From Typha latifolia (taxonomy: Eukaryota > Streptophyta > Magnoliopsida > Poales > Typhaceae), in assembly GCA_019914945.1 (NCBI GenBank), contig CM034106.1, forward strand, positions 10,416,501 to 10,480,500: DNA of 64,000 nucleotides, in the 5' to 3' direction. This document shows, in pieces, positions 50,301 through 62,463 of this stretch. The notes beneath the pieces are model-generated. The model worked only from the letters and a program-made list of their open reading frames with translations, was not told the origin of the DNA and ran no database searches. The position numbers and the translations under genes are program-made. How positions within the stretch are numbered: position 1 is the first letter of the stretch; each line of letters begins with the position of its first letter.

Positions 50301-52928
50301 ACATCTCCTGTAAGGTCCCAAAGTTGTCGTACTATAGTAATTCGGTCGCTCAGAGATGGAATCTCCCCAAGCGCATAGGACTACATTTGGAAGTCAAAAG
50401 AAGGATATTTTGAAACATAATTAGTTAAACAATTGAGGAATATTTTGATGTATACAGATATTGAATGACATGTAGAGAAATACTTGCACAAAAAGAAAAA
50501 TAACTAGGACAGAAATATGTAAAACATCTCTAATTCTACTTCTACCGTCATCTTACAAATTTCAAGAACATGTGTACTTTTAAGAATCATCATTCAGCTC
50601 TAAGTAATGAGAAACTAATGCAACCACATAGTTTTTGTTAATATAGTTCTGCATATGTAAAACTTTGATGATTACTAAGTAAAAATAGACTGGATCAGGA
50701 CTCTCACTCATGAGGTATTAAATACTACAAGCTACCAATCTAGCTGTGCCAGAGAAGTGCCTTCACTTCAGATATCTATCTGTAATCCTCAAAGATCCAG
50801 GCCAGCAAGTTGATTAAGAGCTTCACTGCAAACAATTTTCACAAAACTCACTTTGAAGGCTTTTAAATTGTTAACACTACCAAATAGACCATTGTCATTA
50901 TCTATCAGACCAATAAGACAAAGTCCTGGTTTTCCTGGCAACGTAAGCACACCACACTTTCAGGCACAAACTATAAAATGGATTTCGTCTTTTGCATCTC
51001 TGTACAACTCAATTCAGAGTGTTCAAATTGCAGAAAGGAACGAATAACATTTGAGGCCTTGAGTAACAAGTCAAAAAATGCCCTCCTTCATAAGGTATGC
51101 ACAATTCGTCATGCTCTGAATTTCTAACAACTAAATACTAGCATAAGGGAAATGTTGTTGCATTCACTGCCTAACTATTTTATTAGTACAAAAAGTCCTT
51201 ATCCAATTCATCTTCCATAATTGGCTTCCACCAACAAAACTTAACCACATGATTTAGTCTATCCATAGATGGTGATTCACCTTGCTTTAGGATAAGTAAA
51301 CAATCCAAAATTTAGCAGGCAAAATCACCACTAATAACACAAGCTAAAAGAAAATTTGCTTGAGAAGACATTCAAATGCTGAAAGAAATTTTCAATGCAT
51401 CACACAATATTAGCGACACATAACAATATGATTCAGAAGTTACCACCACGCACAGATAAAGGCAATTTAGAGGACTCACAGAAATCACGAGGTCATGCTC
51501 TCGATCACCTTTATTGATGTTACGGTTCAATTCTTGGATACTATCGTAGCTGTGAATGACTGGCAAGTCCTTCAGATCTATCCACACAAAAAAAAGAAAT
51601 AATATGCAAAGGAAATGTATCAGAAAACCAGTTGCAATTACAAGAGTAACATAAGATGCAACTCTAATACAACAAGATAAAGCAAGACAACGAGAAATGG
51701 ACAAGATAAAAGTTCACTACAAATAGCTGAAGGGTTTAGATAAAGAACTTATAATACTGTATATTAACATGTATACTGGCTGCAGTAACTTATGAAACTA
51801 TCGACCTCAATAACTATTTCAACTAATAGACAAGCTTTTCTAAGACACAATCATTAGTGTGATCTGTTGAATACTATCAGCAAATTTCACCGTGAAACTC
51901 CTTATAAAAAAAATCAGATTTCATCACAACAAATAGGCTACAAAATTCTTGACCTCACTGCATTATAACTGGCGACTCTGATATTAGAAAAACAAAAAAT
52001 TCCCAAGCTCCAAAGGTGATAAATTTAATTAAACAATAATTCTATTTTAAGATATCAAGAAGCATCCAACAGTATATATCAAATTACCCTGCAAAAGGGT
52101 CTGGCCTGCTCTCTGCATTGCCTTAGAAGGTTCCACCAAATTGACCTTCTCCAAAGAACGAGGCCACACGTCCCGCATTGCCCTGAAGAGATAAACCCAA
52201 CATACGAAATAGCATTACTTAATAGAACCTCCCTAGTAGCAACTATATCAAAAGCATACAGAATTCAGAGTGGAAATTACCAAAGAGCCGAACTGGGTCC
52301 TGCCCCAAAATCCAAGACCTTTGCAGGAGAGAAATCTGGCAGCCGCCGCCGCACCTATAGAAACCAAATCAATCATCCCAAGATCGAACATTTATAATAA
52401 AACAAAGCAAAGTCGCATTAAAAAAATAGTTTTTACCTCACGGAGAACGCGATGGCAAGCAGAGTACACCGCGGGCATCCGCGAGGCCACGTAGGCCACA
52501 GTCTCGTCTTCCTTATACTTGAGACCGATGTCCCCGTACGCGGATTTAATCTTCCACCGCGCGGAGCAGTGCGATATTGGCTTGAGGGGGTCCTCGACGA
52601 GCTCACGTGAGGCGGAGGCGGCGAGCTGGAGATTGACGTCCTTGATCTTGTTGAAGGATTCCGAGAGGAGGAGGACCTTGCGATTCATGTGCGCTTTCTC
52701 CCTCTCTGGATCGAAACCAAACAAAGATCTGAGAGACTTCGCGAAAATTAGAGATCAAATTGCAAGGAGGAGAGATGGAGAGAGACCTCGGAGGAACTTC
52801 TTGATGGCGCGACGAAGTGAGAGGGGGATGAGATGGATGCCCTCCGACTGCCTAGCGGCAGACCGGAGGGTTTCGGGGGTGAAGAGCTTGGAGGCGGTCT
52901 CGGGCAAGAGAGAGGGCGCAGGCGCCAT
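47388..52928 (-). CDS. METTL17/Rsm22-like mitochondrial small-subunit assembly protein, 512 aa, 12 exons
   Basis: Exons (minus): 52928-52787, 52705-52437, 52354-52281, 52182-52088, 51577-51480, 50380-50297, 49479-49399, 49293-49189, 49100-49005, 48729-48650, 48192-48104, 47713-47388; all phases join. The N-terminus (MAPAPSLLPETASKLFTPET) suits a mitochondrial presequence. The Rossmann-like SAM fold has motif I DFGAGP at 152-157, then WAMRDVWPRSLEKVNLVEPS. Four cysteines, C317, C323, C332 (CPHDGRCPLENTNKYCHF) and C364 (FEDEKFCYVALRRG), occupy the [4Fe-4S] positions known from METTL17/Rsm22. The family helps mature the mitoribosomal small subunit and may not be an active methyltransferase. The C-terminal exon is acidic then basic (HEHEEEEEEE to QARKSLWGDLWPF). 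Arabidopsis homologs carry labels such as copper ion binding methyltransferase. Confidence 0.93.
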
Positions 52929-54268
52929 TTTCTGTGCGGCTCTCGGCTCGACAGCTCGACTGCTCTGGGGTATGGGGTTTAAGGCGAGACGCGAGGGTTT
53001 TGGGAGAAAGGTCGGGTTCCGGATAGTGGAAGATCCGGATTGAACGAAAAGATCCGATATGAATAATTATACGAGATCTGAGGGGATCTCTACTTATCTC
53101 TATATTATGCAAAATTTGGTTTATATTTCGTAGTAGGAAACTACCTTACTATTAGAACCTTGTTTATTGCTTAATATAAGAAATTTATTAGTCAGTAAAA
53201 CGGTGAACAAGTACTCTTAGACGTTGGTAAATGGTAATGCCTCTGTATGATGATTCTTTCGAGTCTAGCATCCCAGGCAGAGCACAGAATTTGCATCATA
53301 AAGAGACGTCCACGGTGCAGGAAAGCACAACCTACGCCTGCAGCTAGATGCTACCGTCTACCAGTGTTGTATGCATTGCAATTTAATGTTCTTAATGGGC
53401 ACTGGACTACTAAGTAGGCAGGTAGACTGGATCATTTCGTACCATAGTGCATGCCGGTGCACCGAAGACTTATCCTTTCTGTACGGCAACAGACAGGCTA
53501 CAGCCTACAGCTAATTGTAACCGTGACGGTTAATTTATATTTTGCCTTAAAAATAATAAGAAGAAAACGAAGGAAAGAGGATACTTGGGAGGTTGGGACC
53601 TAATAGCTACAGAAATGGGCTGAAATTTTGGGTGGAACTAAGCCCACGGACTAACCTTAATTTGGCTTAAGTACGCTCTCATCATATTTCGACACCTAGC
53701 GACCAATCATACATACTCGCAGTCAAATAGAGCAAATTTTTATAATCCTTGTGACGATGATTACTATCTGCAGCTGCTGAGGAAAAGTAATAAGACAAAG
53801 CGTTGTACTTGTCCACACTAAGAAAGCAATCATCTATATTACAACCACTAACTATTTTTTAAAACCATCACGAGGACCTTTTAAATATATCTCACTTACA
53901 AAAAAGCAATGGCAAAAGATGCATCACCTCCCTCTCATCACACCCATGTGTACAAGGAACCTACCAGCCTACCACTTCACTTCCTATTATATCCTACACC
54001 TCTATCTTTCTCTTTCTCTCTCAACACATTACACATATCTGTACCTATTCCACCACTCTCACTATAATATGTACGTATACATCTATAAATATATATATAT
54101 ATATATGTAAGTTTACATAATAGACCCTAAAATATGAGAATTATCTGAATGGTCCCGCACGTACGGGGAAATGCAACTGCGTCCTATCTAATAACGAGAC
54201 CTCGGTATCCAATCATATGCGCCTCAGTCGTAACGCGCTTCTGTTTTCACCTACTATGGAGTCAACAT
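52929..54268. other. Intergenic between METTL17-like promoter and SDR 3' end
   Basis: 52929-53045 is the GC-rich leader/promoter of the METTL17-like gene; several frames on both strands across 52519-53112 are overlaps of exons 1-2. The rest is AT-rich with a CT-rich and AT repeat patch near 54000-54110 and no gene signal. Confidence 0.5.
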
Positions 54269-56012
54269 CTATGTTGTCGCTCTAGGTATTGAGAGGTCAC
54301 ATCGCGGATCTCCCATAGAGCGGATTGAATGGAGAAGTGGATCGGATCCGGATCCGGTATGACAGAGTTGTCGGGCGGAGACGATGGAATCCGACACGCG
54401 CCAAAGCCGCGTGGCCTCATGCCGGTTGGTCGCCGACGACGATGGCGACGCCTCGTTGCAGTCCGCGAAGTACTTCCCCGACACCCCTGCCACCCTCGGG
54501 TGCGTCGCCACGTAGCACGTCGTGGCCGCTGCCTGTGATGCGTGGAGCAGCGGATCGCTTAGCTTGTCATATAAAACTTTGACTTTATGCAGAAAGCTAC
54601 TGATACTTTCTTTAATCATTAACTACCTGAGGTATAGTTTTGAGGAGCTTGGACGTGAGGAAGAATACCAGATCTGTGGAGGAGTAAAAAGATAATTTAG
54701 ATTTACACTATTGGATCGGATTTTTTTTTTCCAGAAATAATTACTTTTTTTAGATATTAAAAAATGACCTGTAATGACGCCCTCGCGGTCTCTGGTTAGC
54801 CGAGTCCTGACAATGCCGGGATGAACGCAGTTAACGGTCACGTTGCCGCCTATCTCCTAAGTACAATAAAACGAGGGGAAAAAATAAGTTAAAAAAGAAT
54901 TGAAGGGCCATTCTACAACAAGCATGTTATTTGCAGATCTACCCCTCTAATTTTCATATTTGTGCATGCCTCTAACCTCCTTTTACTTACTGATTAACAA
55001 ATTACAGAAGTGAACATTTAATTTAGAGATGCTTAGAGACGTAGTTGTATGAAAAGAAAATTACAAAAAATAAAATGTTTTCGATATATTGATGTGAGTT
55101 AGATGTAACCTTGAGTCGCTCGGCGAGTTCCTTGGTGTGGAGGACATTAGCGAGTTTGGAGAGGGCGTACGCTCGCGTGGCACAGTACGGTCTTCATAAA
55201 AATCAAGAAAACCGTTGAAAAAAATTAACTCTGAAAAAATAATTATGAAAATTTAATGGGCCAAAGTGCTCACATCTTCTTGCGGGTGATGAGATCGAGG
55301 TATTGGATCCCGTCACCGGAGAACCACCCATGGATGCTCGACGACACGTTTACTATTCTGCCCTCGATTCCGGTCACCTTCGCCGTCTCCACCATCTTAT
55401 CCAGTAGAAGCTTCGTTAGCAAAAAGTGTCCTAAATAATTCGTTGCGAAAGTCATCTCGATCCCGTCCTCCGATATCGCGTGCTCGAACGAGAACTTCCC
55501 CGCGTTATTTCTGAAATTTTTCGGTCCGCTTAGTTGAAAAACAGACGAAAGAAAAAGGACTTAGTTGTAAATATCACATACATGAGAAGGTTTAGGGGAA
55601 GTTGGAGAGAGAGGAAACGGCAGACGAAGGTCCGAACGGAGGAGAGAGAGCTGAGATCGAGGGGGAGGACGATGATTTCCGCCCCGGGGAATTCCTCGCC
55701 GATCCGCGCCTTGGTCTCCGCCGCCGCCTTCAGGCTCCTCGCCGACAGCACCAACCTCGCGCCGCCGCGGGCCAGGACTCGCGCCGTCTCCGCGCCGATC
55801 CCCGACGTCGCCCCTGCCGCATCCACAAAGACATCAGCGCTAATTCCAGGATAAAGTTCTCAATCCACCCTGGATAAGATCCACATACCGGTGATGATGG
55901 CGGTAACGGATCGGAGATCGGGGCAAGCATCGGTGACCTCCTCGGCCGTGGATTTCGACCCGAAACCGCTGGCTCCAGCCGAACCAATCAGGTACCTCAC
56001 CGTCTCTAGCAT
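54269..56012 (-). CDS. Short-chain dehydrogenase/reductase, TIC32/retinol-dehydrogenase-like, 357 aa
   Basis: Exons (minus): 56012-55889, 55813-55582, 55510-55274, 55191-55110, 54856-54769, 54673-54627, 54532-54269; phases 1-2-2-0-1-0 join. The Rossmann cofactor motif TGATSGIG (41-48) spans the first intron, DLSSLSSVR follows, NNAG lies at 120-123, the serine strand IVNVSSSIHGWFSG at 171-184 and the catalytic YALSK at 206-210 (Y206, K210). The cofactor-binding and active-site residues are complete, so the enzyme should be functional; Arg residues after the first strand suggest NADP(H). Related plant proteins include TIC32 of the chloroplast inner envelope and WW-domain oxidoreductase types; the natural substrate is unknown. 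The C-terminus (SARQLCHTGSGSDPLLHSIR onward) runs about 40 residues beyond the usual WRVS end of this family and looks unconserved. Confidence 0.93.
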
Positions 56013-56354
56013 CGTCTTTCGTCTCTTACTCCTCCTCCTTGGGGGAAAAAAAATCGAATAGGAAACGGTAAATAAGGGAAGGGGATAAGTGCGTGAATAG
56101 GCTTTTGGAAGAAGCTACTCTTCTAATGGTGTCAGGGTTGAGGGGAAAGGCGCCTCCCCATATTTATAGGTGAGAGTGGAGGAAAGGAAAGGGACGAACT
56201 AAAAAAAGGAAGTACACCGTAAAAAAACAAAAAAGAAATGGAAATTGTTACAGGAGTATACCAGATAAGATTGGAATAGTGTATGAGTTGGACGTGTACG
56301 ATGGCTTTAATAGTAAAAGGAGCAAAGCAATTGGATATAAATTTTATTCTCTTT

Positions 56355-56359
<5 letters not shown>

Positions 56360-56387
<28 letters not shown>
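56360..56387. repeat. (CT)n tract upstream of the SDR gene
   Basis: Perfect CT run about 350 bp upstream of the SDR start codon; GA-rich in the gene's sense direction. Confidence 0.9.
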
Positions 56388-56392
<5 letters not shown>

Positions 56393-59300
56393 CTTTCGCT
56401 TCTAATGCCTACATGGATTGACCGCTAGGTGTTGCAGGTTAAAAAAGTTGAGGGTCGAAAAGACTTAATAGTAGTTATGGCATTTTTTACTGTAATATAG
56501 TCCTGGAGTTCTATTATATTCGATTCCTCGGTGGTAATATCTAACCATCTTTCTCAGAATGATGAACGTGCCCCTGTGAAGGAGTATCAAGTAGGTTGTG
56601 GTTAGTTTGTCAATTATCAACTTAGATATGAATTTAGAATAGTAGGCTTAAATTCTCATAGGATTTTTTATATTTCTTGGTTGAGAAATAAAGTGAAGAG
56701 CATAAGATGTGACAAAAGTAAAATTTGATGATGGAAGAAGCAAGTAATTATATATTTTTAAAAAAATGAGAATATGGTTCAATAAACAAATAATTTATCA
56801 TCTAAATCTCATCCACTTGTATGATTTGGGAATAACTATATCAATCTTAACTTAATCTAACATAATCAAGTCCAAGCTACCAATTAGAAATTAGAGGGAG
56901 GGAGGAAACAATGGAGGTCAAAGCAACGTCGAGGAAGGTATTGATGTGATCTAAGGAGGAAGCTGGGCGGACCTGATGGCAACAAGCAAACTTAGACAGA
57001 AAGTGATTATAGAGCATATGAATAATGATGCGCGCAAGGGTGTGATGATAACACTTAAATTTGGCATAAATTTTGAATGAAGACAATGAAACAGAGAAGA
57101 GAACAGTGAGAAAAGAGAAAGTTGATGATAATATTTATTTTTTATAAAAAATTATAAAATAAAACCCCAAACCCTAAAAAGAGCTATAACTTATATGTTA
57201 CTGAGATTTTCATAAAAAAATATTGCTAGTAAAATATTTTAGAATACAGCTTATTAAACCGGCAAAATAATGTAAGAAGAACTTTTCAACTACTCGACAT
57301 CGTACTTAGATTTGCATTTATGAGCTCAAAGGTGTGAGGAGTTCAATACCCCCCCATCAATTGGTCTCATCATATTGCTACACTCAATTAATTCCCTAGA
57401 TTTATTCACCGATTTCAAACTCTTACCAAGGCCACACATCACAATCAGCAGACAAACTACTGGTTATAATAATAAAAGCAAAAGATACTCTATTTTTGAT
57501 AAATTCCCCCCAAAAAATATTTACAGGAACAAGTAAATAGGTCGATTTCCAACCAAACATAATACCATTATTTAAAAAAAAAAGTGTTATGATTATTTCC
57601 TCAAATGAATTTTTTTTAAAAAAATCTTAGGTGGTGTGTCTGAAATTAAATATATTATTTTGGGGTTGCCTATCCATATATAATTGTTACAGCAGTCAGG
57701 AGGACAAAAAAGTTTGTATCTATTATGAGTGAGAGACTGTCACATTTTCTTTTAACTGTTCCTTTGTGTGAAAGGAATAGAACAAAGGACAGATACCCTA
57801 TTAACCAAGGACAACCCCCAACAAACCACAGGTAGGATCAAACAGTTACAAATCCTATAGAGATGATTAATTAAGTTTTATAGCCAACTATACCGAAGGA
57901 AAATTGACTACATAATGATGGTTTCTTATCACTATTATCTTATCTTATGCTTGTTTGCGATTTCTAAAATTAAAAATAATAATAATATCTTAGAAGATGA
58001 TAACGACGAGGGTTGGAGTGTGGTGGGACACCACCACGTACTAAGAGGAGCGATATGGTCTACCACCCATAGATGATAGATGGTGGTGCTCTGGCCCCAA
58101 TTTCGGACGGTCTGTGATTGGGGAGTATAAATTCGAACCTATTGGGTATGCAAACGTACAAGCTTACGGATTTCCACTTAAGAAGCTTCCCTTATTTTAT
58201 TCTTTCTCGAAGATATCGTCTACCTATTCCTTTCTCCTGTTGAGATCTTTGGAGCTTAGATTGGCCTATAGCTGCCTTCGTTGGTGGAGACACTCGGTAA
58301 TCTTACCTCCTCCAAAGTGAACAAACCTTGTGTTAGTTTTTATTTCGATTTTTCTTTTCTTTTTTTCATTTCACACCCTATATTAATGCCTATGATATGA
58401 TTTGGGTCGTCGTGCTTTTCTTTTTTTCAGATAATATAACTAACTCATTTATCTAGTTTAATACAGTAGAATGTTTTATATGATTTATTAAAAAGTACGA
58501 GTTGAATTAAAAATAAAGAATAGAAGGTTTTATATGATTTAGGAGAGTTAGTCCAATTATCTCAAAATTTATAAAATGAAATAAATATATAATATAGGGT
58601 GCAAAGTGAAAAAAAAAATATTAAAACCCCTCAGGCTGAGCCCTGAGGTGATATTTGTGCGGGGAGAGGGGCTCGATGTGCAATTTAGACCTCACGTTCA
58701 TTTCGGGTAGGGGTGCAGGCATTAGCCTGGCGGATAAGGCGGACTTTGAGCACCCGGTAGTTTTCGAAGTGGTGCGATTACCTCACTATTAAATCCACTA
58801 CGTTCACTTTGCTACTCTGTAATTGGTCAAATAAGTCTTTTGTGACAACCTAGACCTAAGCATTGCTTTTATAAAAAAAAAGAAGAAGCTTTGTTGGGTG
58901 TTTTATACATATTTCGGATTTTGTACAAAGTTCGTCGTACAAACAAGTGAGTAGGAAGGAGGAGGAAAAGAAGATCCTATGACAACCAAAAATACGAAGA
59001 ATTTATTGAATAGCATTGAATCGATGCGTCTCTCATCCTTTCGCCCTTGACTTGATTGATGTGAAGTAATAAATACGATAAAGAGGGGGTGCTTTATGCT
59101 CTTTTTTCTTCTTTTGTTATTGTATTGCAACTGGAGAAACGCTTTACTTATTCTTTCTTTCTTTTCTCGCCTAATAACAAACACTATATACTTTTCCATT
59201 CGACTTCAAAATATTTCAATCTAAATAAGAATGTTAACTCAACCTTATTTCGTTTTTTTTATGTAATATTAGGATAGAGGGTTATCTCTTTTATCCAATT

Positions 59301-62300
59301 TAAGGATATCCTCCAATAGTCATAGCATTCATAATACAATGAGAATGTTAACTATCACATTATTTATACTAGATTTTAATGGTATGTAGCTATAAATTAT
59401 GAATAAGAGGTTTTTAATTTACTAATACATATTTTATATTTTGCAATTAAATGGGGCCAAAATATACCACGATAAATTTAGATAAAGATCCACCTTGAGA
59501 TTCAAGTAAAATGTATTTGGACTCTAATAAACACATATGGTTAAACAAAATCATTCGGGCTTATGCTGACCTAATGGTGATCAAAGAGAGTGGTTAATAA
59601 ATGCAATGAAGATGAGAGAACGAGACGTATAACCACAATACTATTATAGGAAACGAGGATCGAGGGAATTGGGGGGAAAAGGATAGAGAGAGAAAGGGAG
59701 CTTTAGTCAAAGGCGAAGACGAGAGGTTCTTGCCTCGGGATACGAGCCGAAATGAGGCCGAGGGTCCTCGGAATTCGCGTCGGGCGTGATCTCCATTCCC
59801 TTGGTCCCACGAAAAAAAACCCCTACTAAATTCCTATTGCTCCACAGTCCGATGCTCCTCCTCCATCCTCGACATAGTAAACGGCACGCATCCCAAAGCA
59901 CTGGAAAATTAATGATGGCCACGTCATCACACGCTTGCTATTTCCTTTTTTTTTTAATTATAAAAAAAAAACAACACGATGCTTTTTGACCAAATTTTGG
60001 CGAACAAAGTTGGATAACGTATTTTAACACCTATTTTTTTAAATAATAATAATAATAATAATAATATGTGTGTATAAAAAAACTCCTTAATTTTTTAAAT
60101 ACTAAAACCAAGTTTCTGTGCCCATCTTTTACGGAAAGTACGTGCACTTTGTTGTAAAATAAATTTATTCAGTTTTAATAGCCCAATTTTACTATTATTA
60201 AAATATAAGATTATTTTTATATAAATAACTCATTTAAGGGATCGAAATTTTCTCATGTAGTGAGAAAAATTAAAGTCATATTATTTTATTATGCACTAAA
60301 AGAGTCATAGATCATAAGTTGGTGAAAGGAAAAATATTTGGTATACGTTAATTAGCTTCATTAAATTCTCTTCCCCACCCCCATCTTTTACCTGTTTTCA
60401 TGTCAACCAACCATCCTTCAATATCATCGACACTATCCAAAAATAGTTTTAAATTTTTTACTATTGTCTACATGGAATTTACTCTCAACAAGTTTGTTTT
60501 AAAATATATATAGTTGATGCCCATCATCTAAGACTATACTAACTACTAAGCCTCACGCATTAATATAAGTTTGACAAAGTCAAAGAACAAAAATAAAAAC
60601 CAAATCCCTAATTTACTATCCAAATTATTATCCCAAGAATGCATAATAATAGATGACAAAAACCGAGGTCTCCTTTGACAATCTAAGCTTCATTTTTCTC
60701 AAAGACATTGTAGAGTATCAACTGGTCCAAGTTCAAATTATATCATATTAGCCTCTCTCTTTTTATATTATAATGACGTTATGGTGACCTTGCGGTAGGT
60801 ATTTGATTAGAGAATAGAGATGAAGTTATCGACGGATTAATCCATTTCTTTCTTATTTTCCTTCATGATAAGGAATAAGTGCACGAGGATAATACCATGG
60901 TAAGAATTCAAATCTCGCTTTGCTATCCGGGGTCTATTTCATCGTGTCATAGTCCTATTAGTATCATTCTTATTAGTATTGTCTTCTTCTCAATGATTCA
61001 ATTGGAAAATAGGAAGATTTTCTAGCTAGGTTTCACTCTCATTCCACGAAGACAAGCAAATAATTATTCTAAATAGTTGTCTAATGGATATTTCAATTTT
61101 TTTTCTTTCCATCCATCTCTATCAACTCTAGTTTTACGAAGAGAAAGAAACAAGAATAAAAAGAGTTTTAGTAGCTTTCCAAATCCTTGGCCATATGTTA
61201 ATTGTTCTTTGGTCGTTGTCACTTTAAAAATTTATATAGCCGATCGTAATAAGATTAGGGTACTGTTGAATGTATGTTAATGCATTGAGTATGAATATTC
61301 GATGATTTTGAGTATGCTTACTTTAATTTTATAATTTCTTTGTGCTTAATTTTAATTCGTGATTAAAATTATTAAATACACAAAAAAATTAATGGGATGA
61401 ATATTTAACCTGCACGGAATCTCTACCTACTTGAAATTCTAAACTCTATACATATATCATCTCTTTTTGCTCTATTTTTTCTATTCAATAAGCAGAAAAA
61501 CAAACCTGACCACAAATAGGAGAAAAATTTCTAAACCAAGCATTGACCTCCTCTCTAAAATGGCCCTTTAGATTGCAAATTACTCCAAGAGTTGAAATGA
61601 AATCTATAATAATTTCTAAACCCAACTTGGGTGCTGACTTATACTAAGACTATTGACATGTTTGTGGCATTAAAGAGTTGGCCCCCCATAGATAGATAAA
61701 GACTAAAGAGGGAGAGAGAAGTATCTAGATGAAATCTCTCTCTCTGTCTCACACACACTATCTCTAAAGATTTCCTTCTTCCCCAACTTGTCTTTACGTA
61801 TGAGATGCGAAAAGGGACTGTACATTAAGGTAGTCCTACTCTAATATTATTTTTTAACTAACACTTTGTTTCTATTACCAACTGACCCAAATCCATCTCA
61901 TCTCACTTAGGTGTTCCACCAACTCCATTTGCCCCTCTCTCTCTCTTTCTCTCTCTCTCTTCTTTTATATATATATAAATATCCATTGAGCATGGATGGA
62001 ATCTAAAGCCCTCCTCAGTCTTCCACCATTTAATACTAAAAGCTCACTTTTAAACTATTGGCTAAAGGGTGTCATTGTTCAATGATTGAAAGATTTGTTA
62101 TCCTTGTTTCAAGCCCTCCCAAATCATAGTGGGGCTCACACATACACACATACGCATACAAATACTCTCTCTCCCTTTATCTAATGCACATGCCAGTTTG
62201 GGCTTCCCTTGTGGCTAATCATTTTCTATTTCATGCTAAGTTACTCTTAACATCTTAATTTTGCATGCATCTGAAAGTTGTTTATGTATTTAATTTTAAA

Positions 62301-62428
62301 TAAAATTGTGTCCTAGTGCTGAAAACTCGTGTAGCCAACTTGAATCTCGCTCACTTACAATGAAAATTAGAAATGCTGTATACTAATTACTCATTAAAAA
62401 AGATTTAGTAATCTAAAATGGGGTTCTT

Positions 62429-62431
<3 letters not shown>

Positions 62432-62460
<29 letters not shown>
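62432..62460. repeat. (CT)n microsatellite
   Basis: Perfect CT run in the right-hand spacer. A less regular CT-rich stretch lies at 61932-61960. Confidence 0.9.

Positions 62461-62463
<3 letters not shown>

Noticed and set aside
57168..57180. AAACCCTAAAAA considered as interstitial telomere
   Set aside because: Only a single unit; it is an ordinary telo-box-like match with no array.
58640..58860. GC-richer patch considered as a tRNA-derived SINE
   Set aside because: No convincing A-box and B-box pair and no target duplication or poly-A tail.
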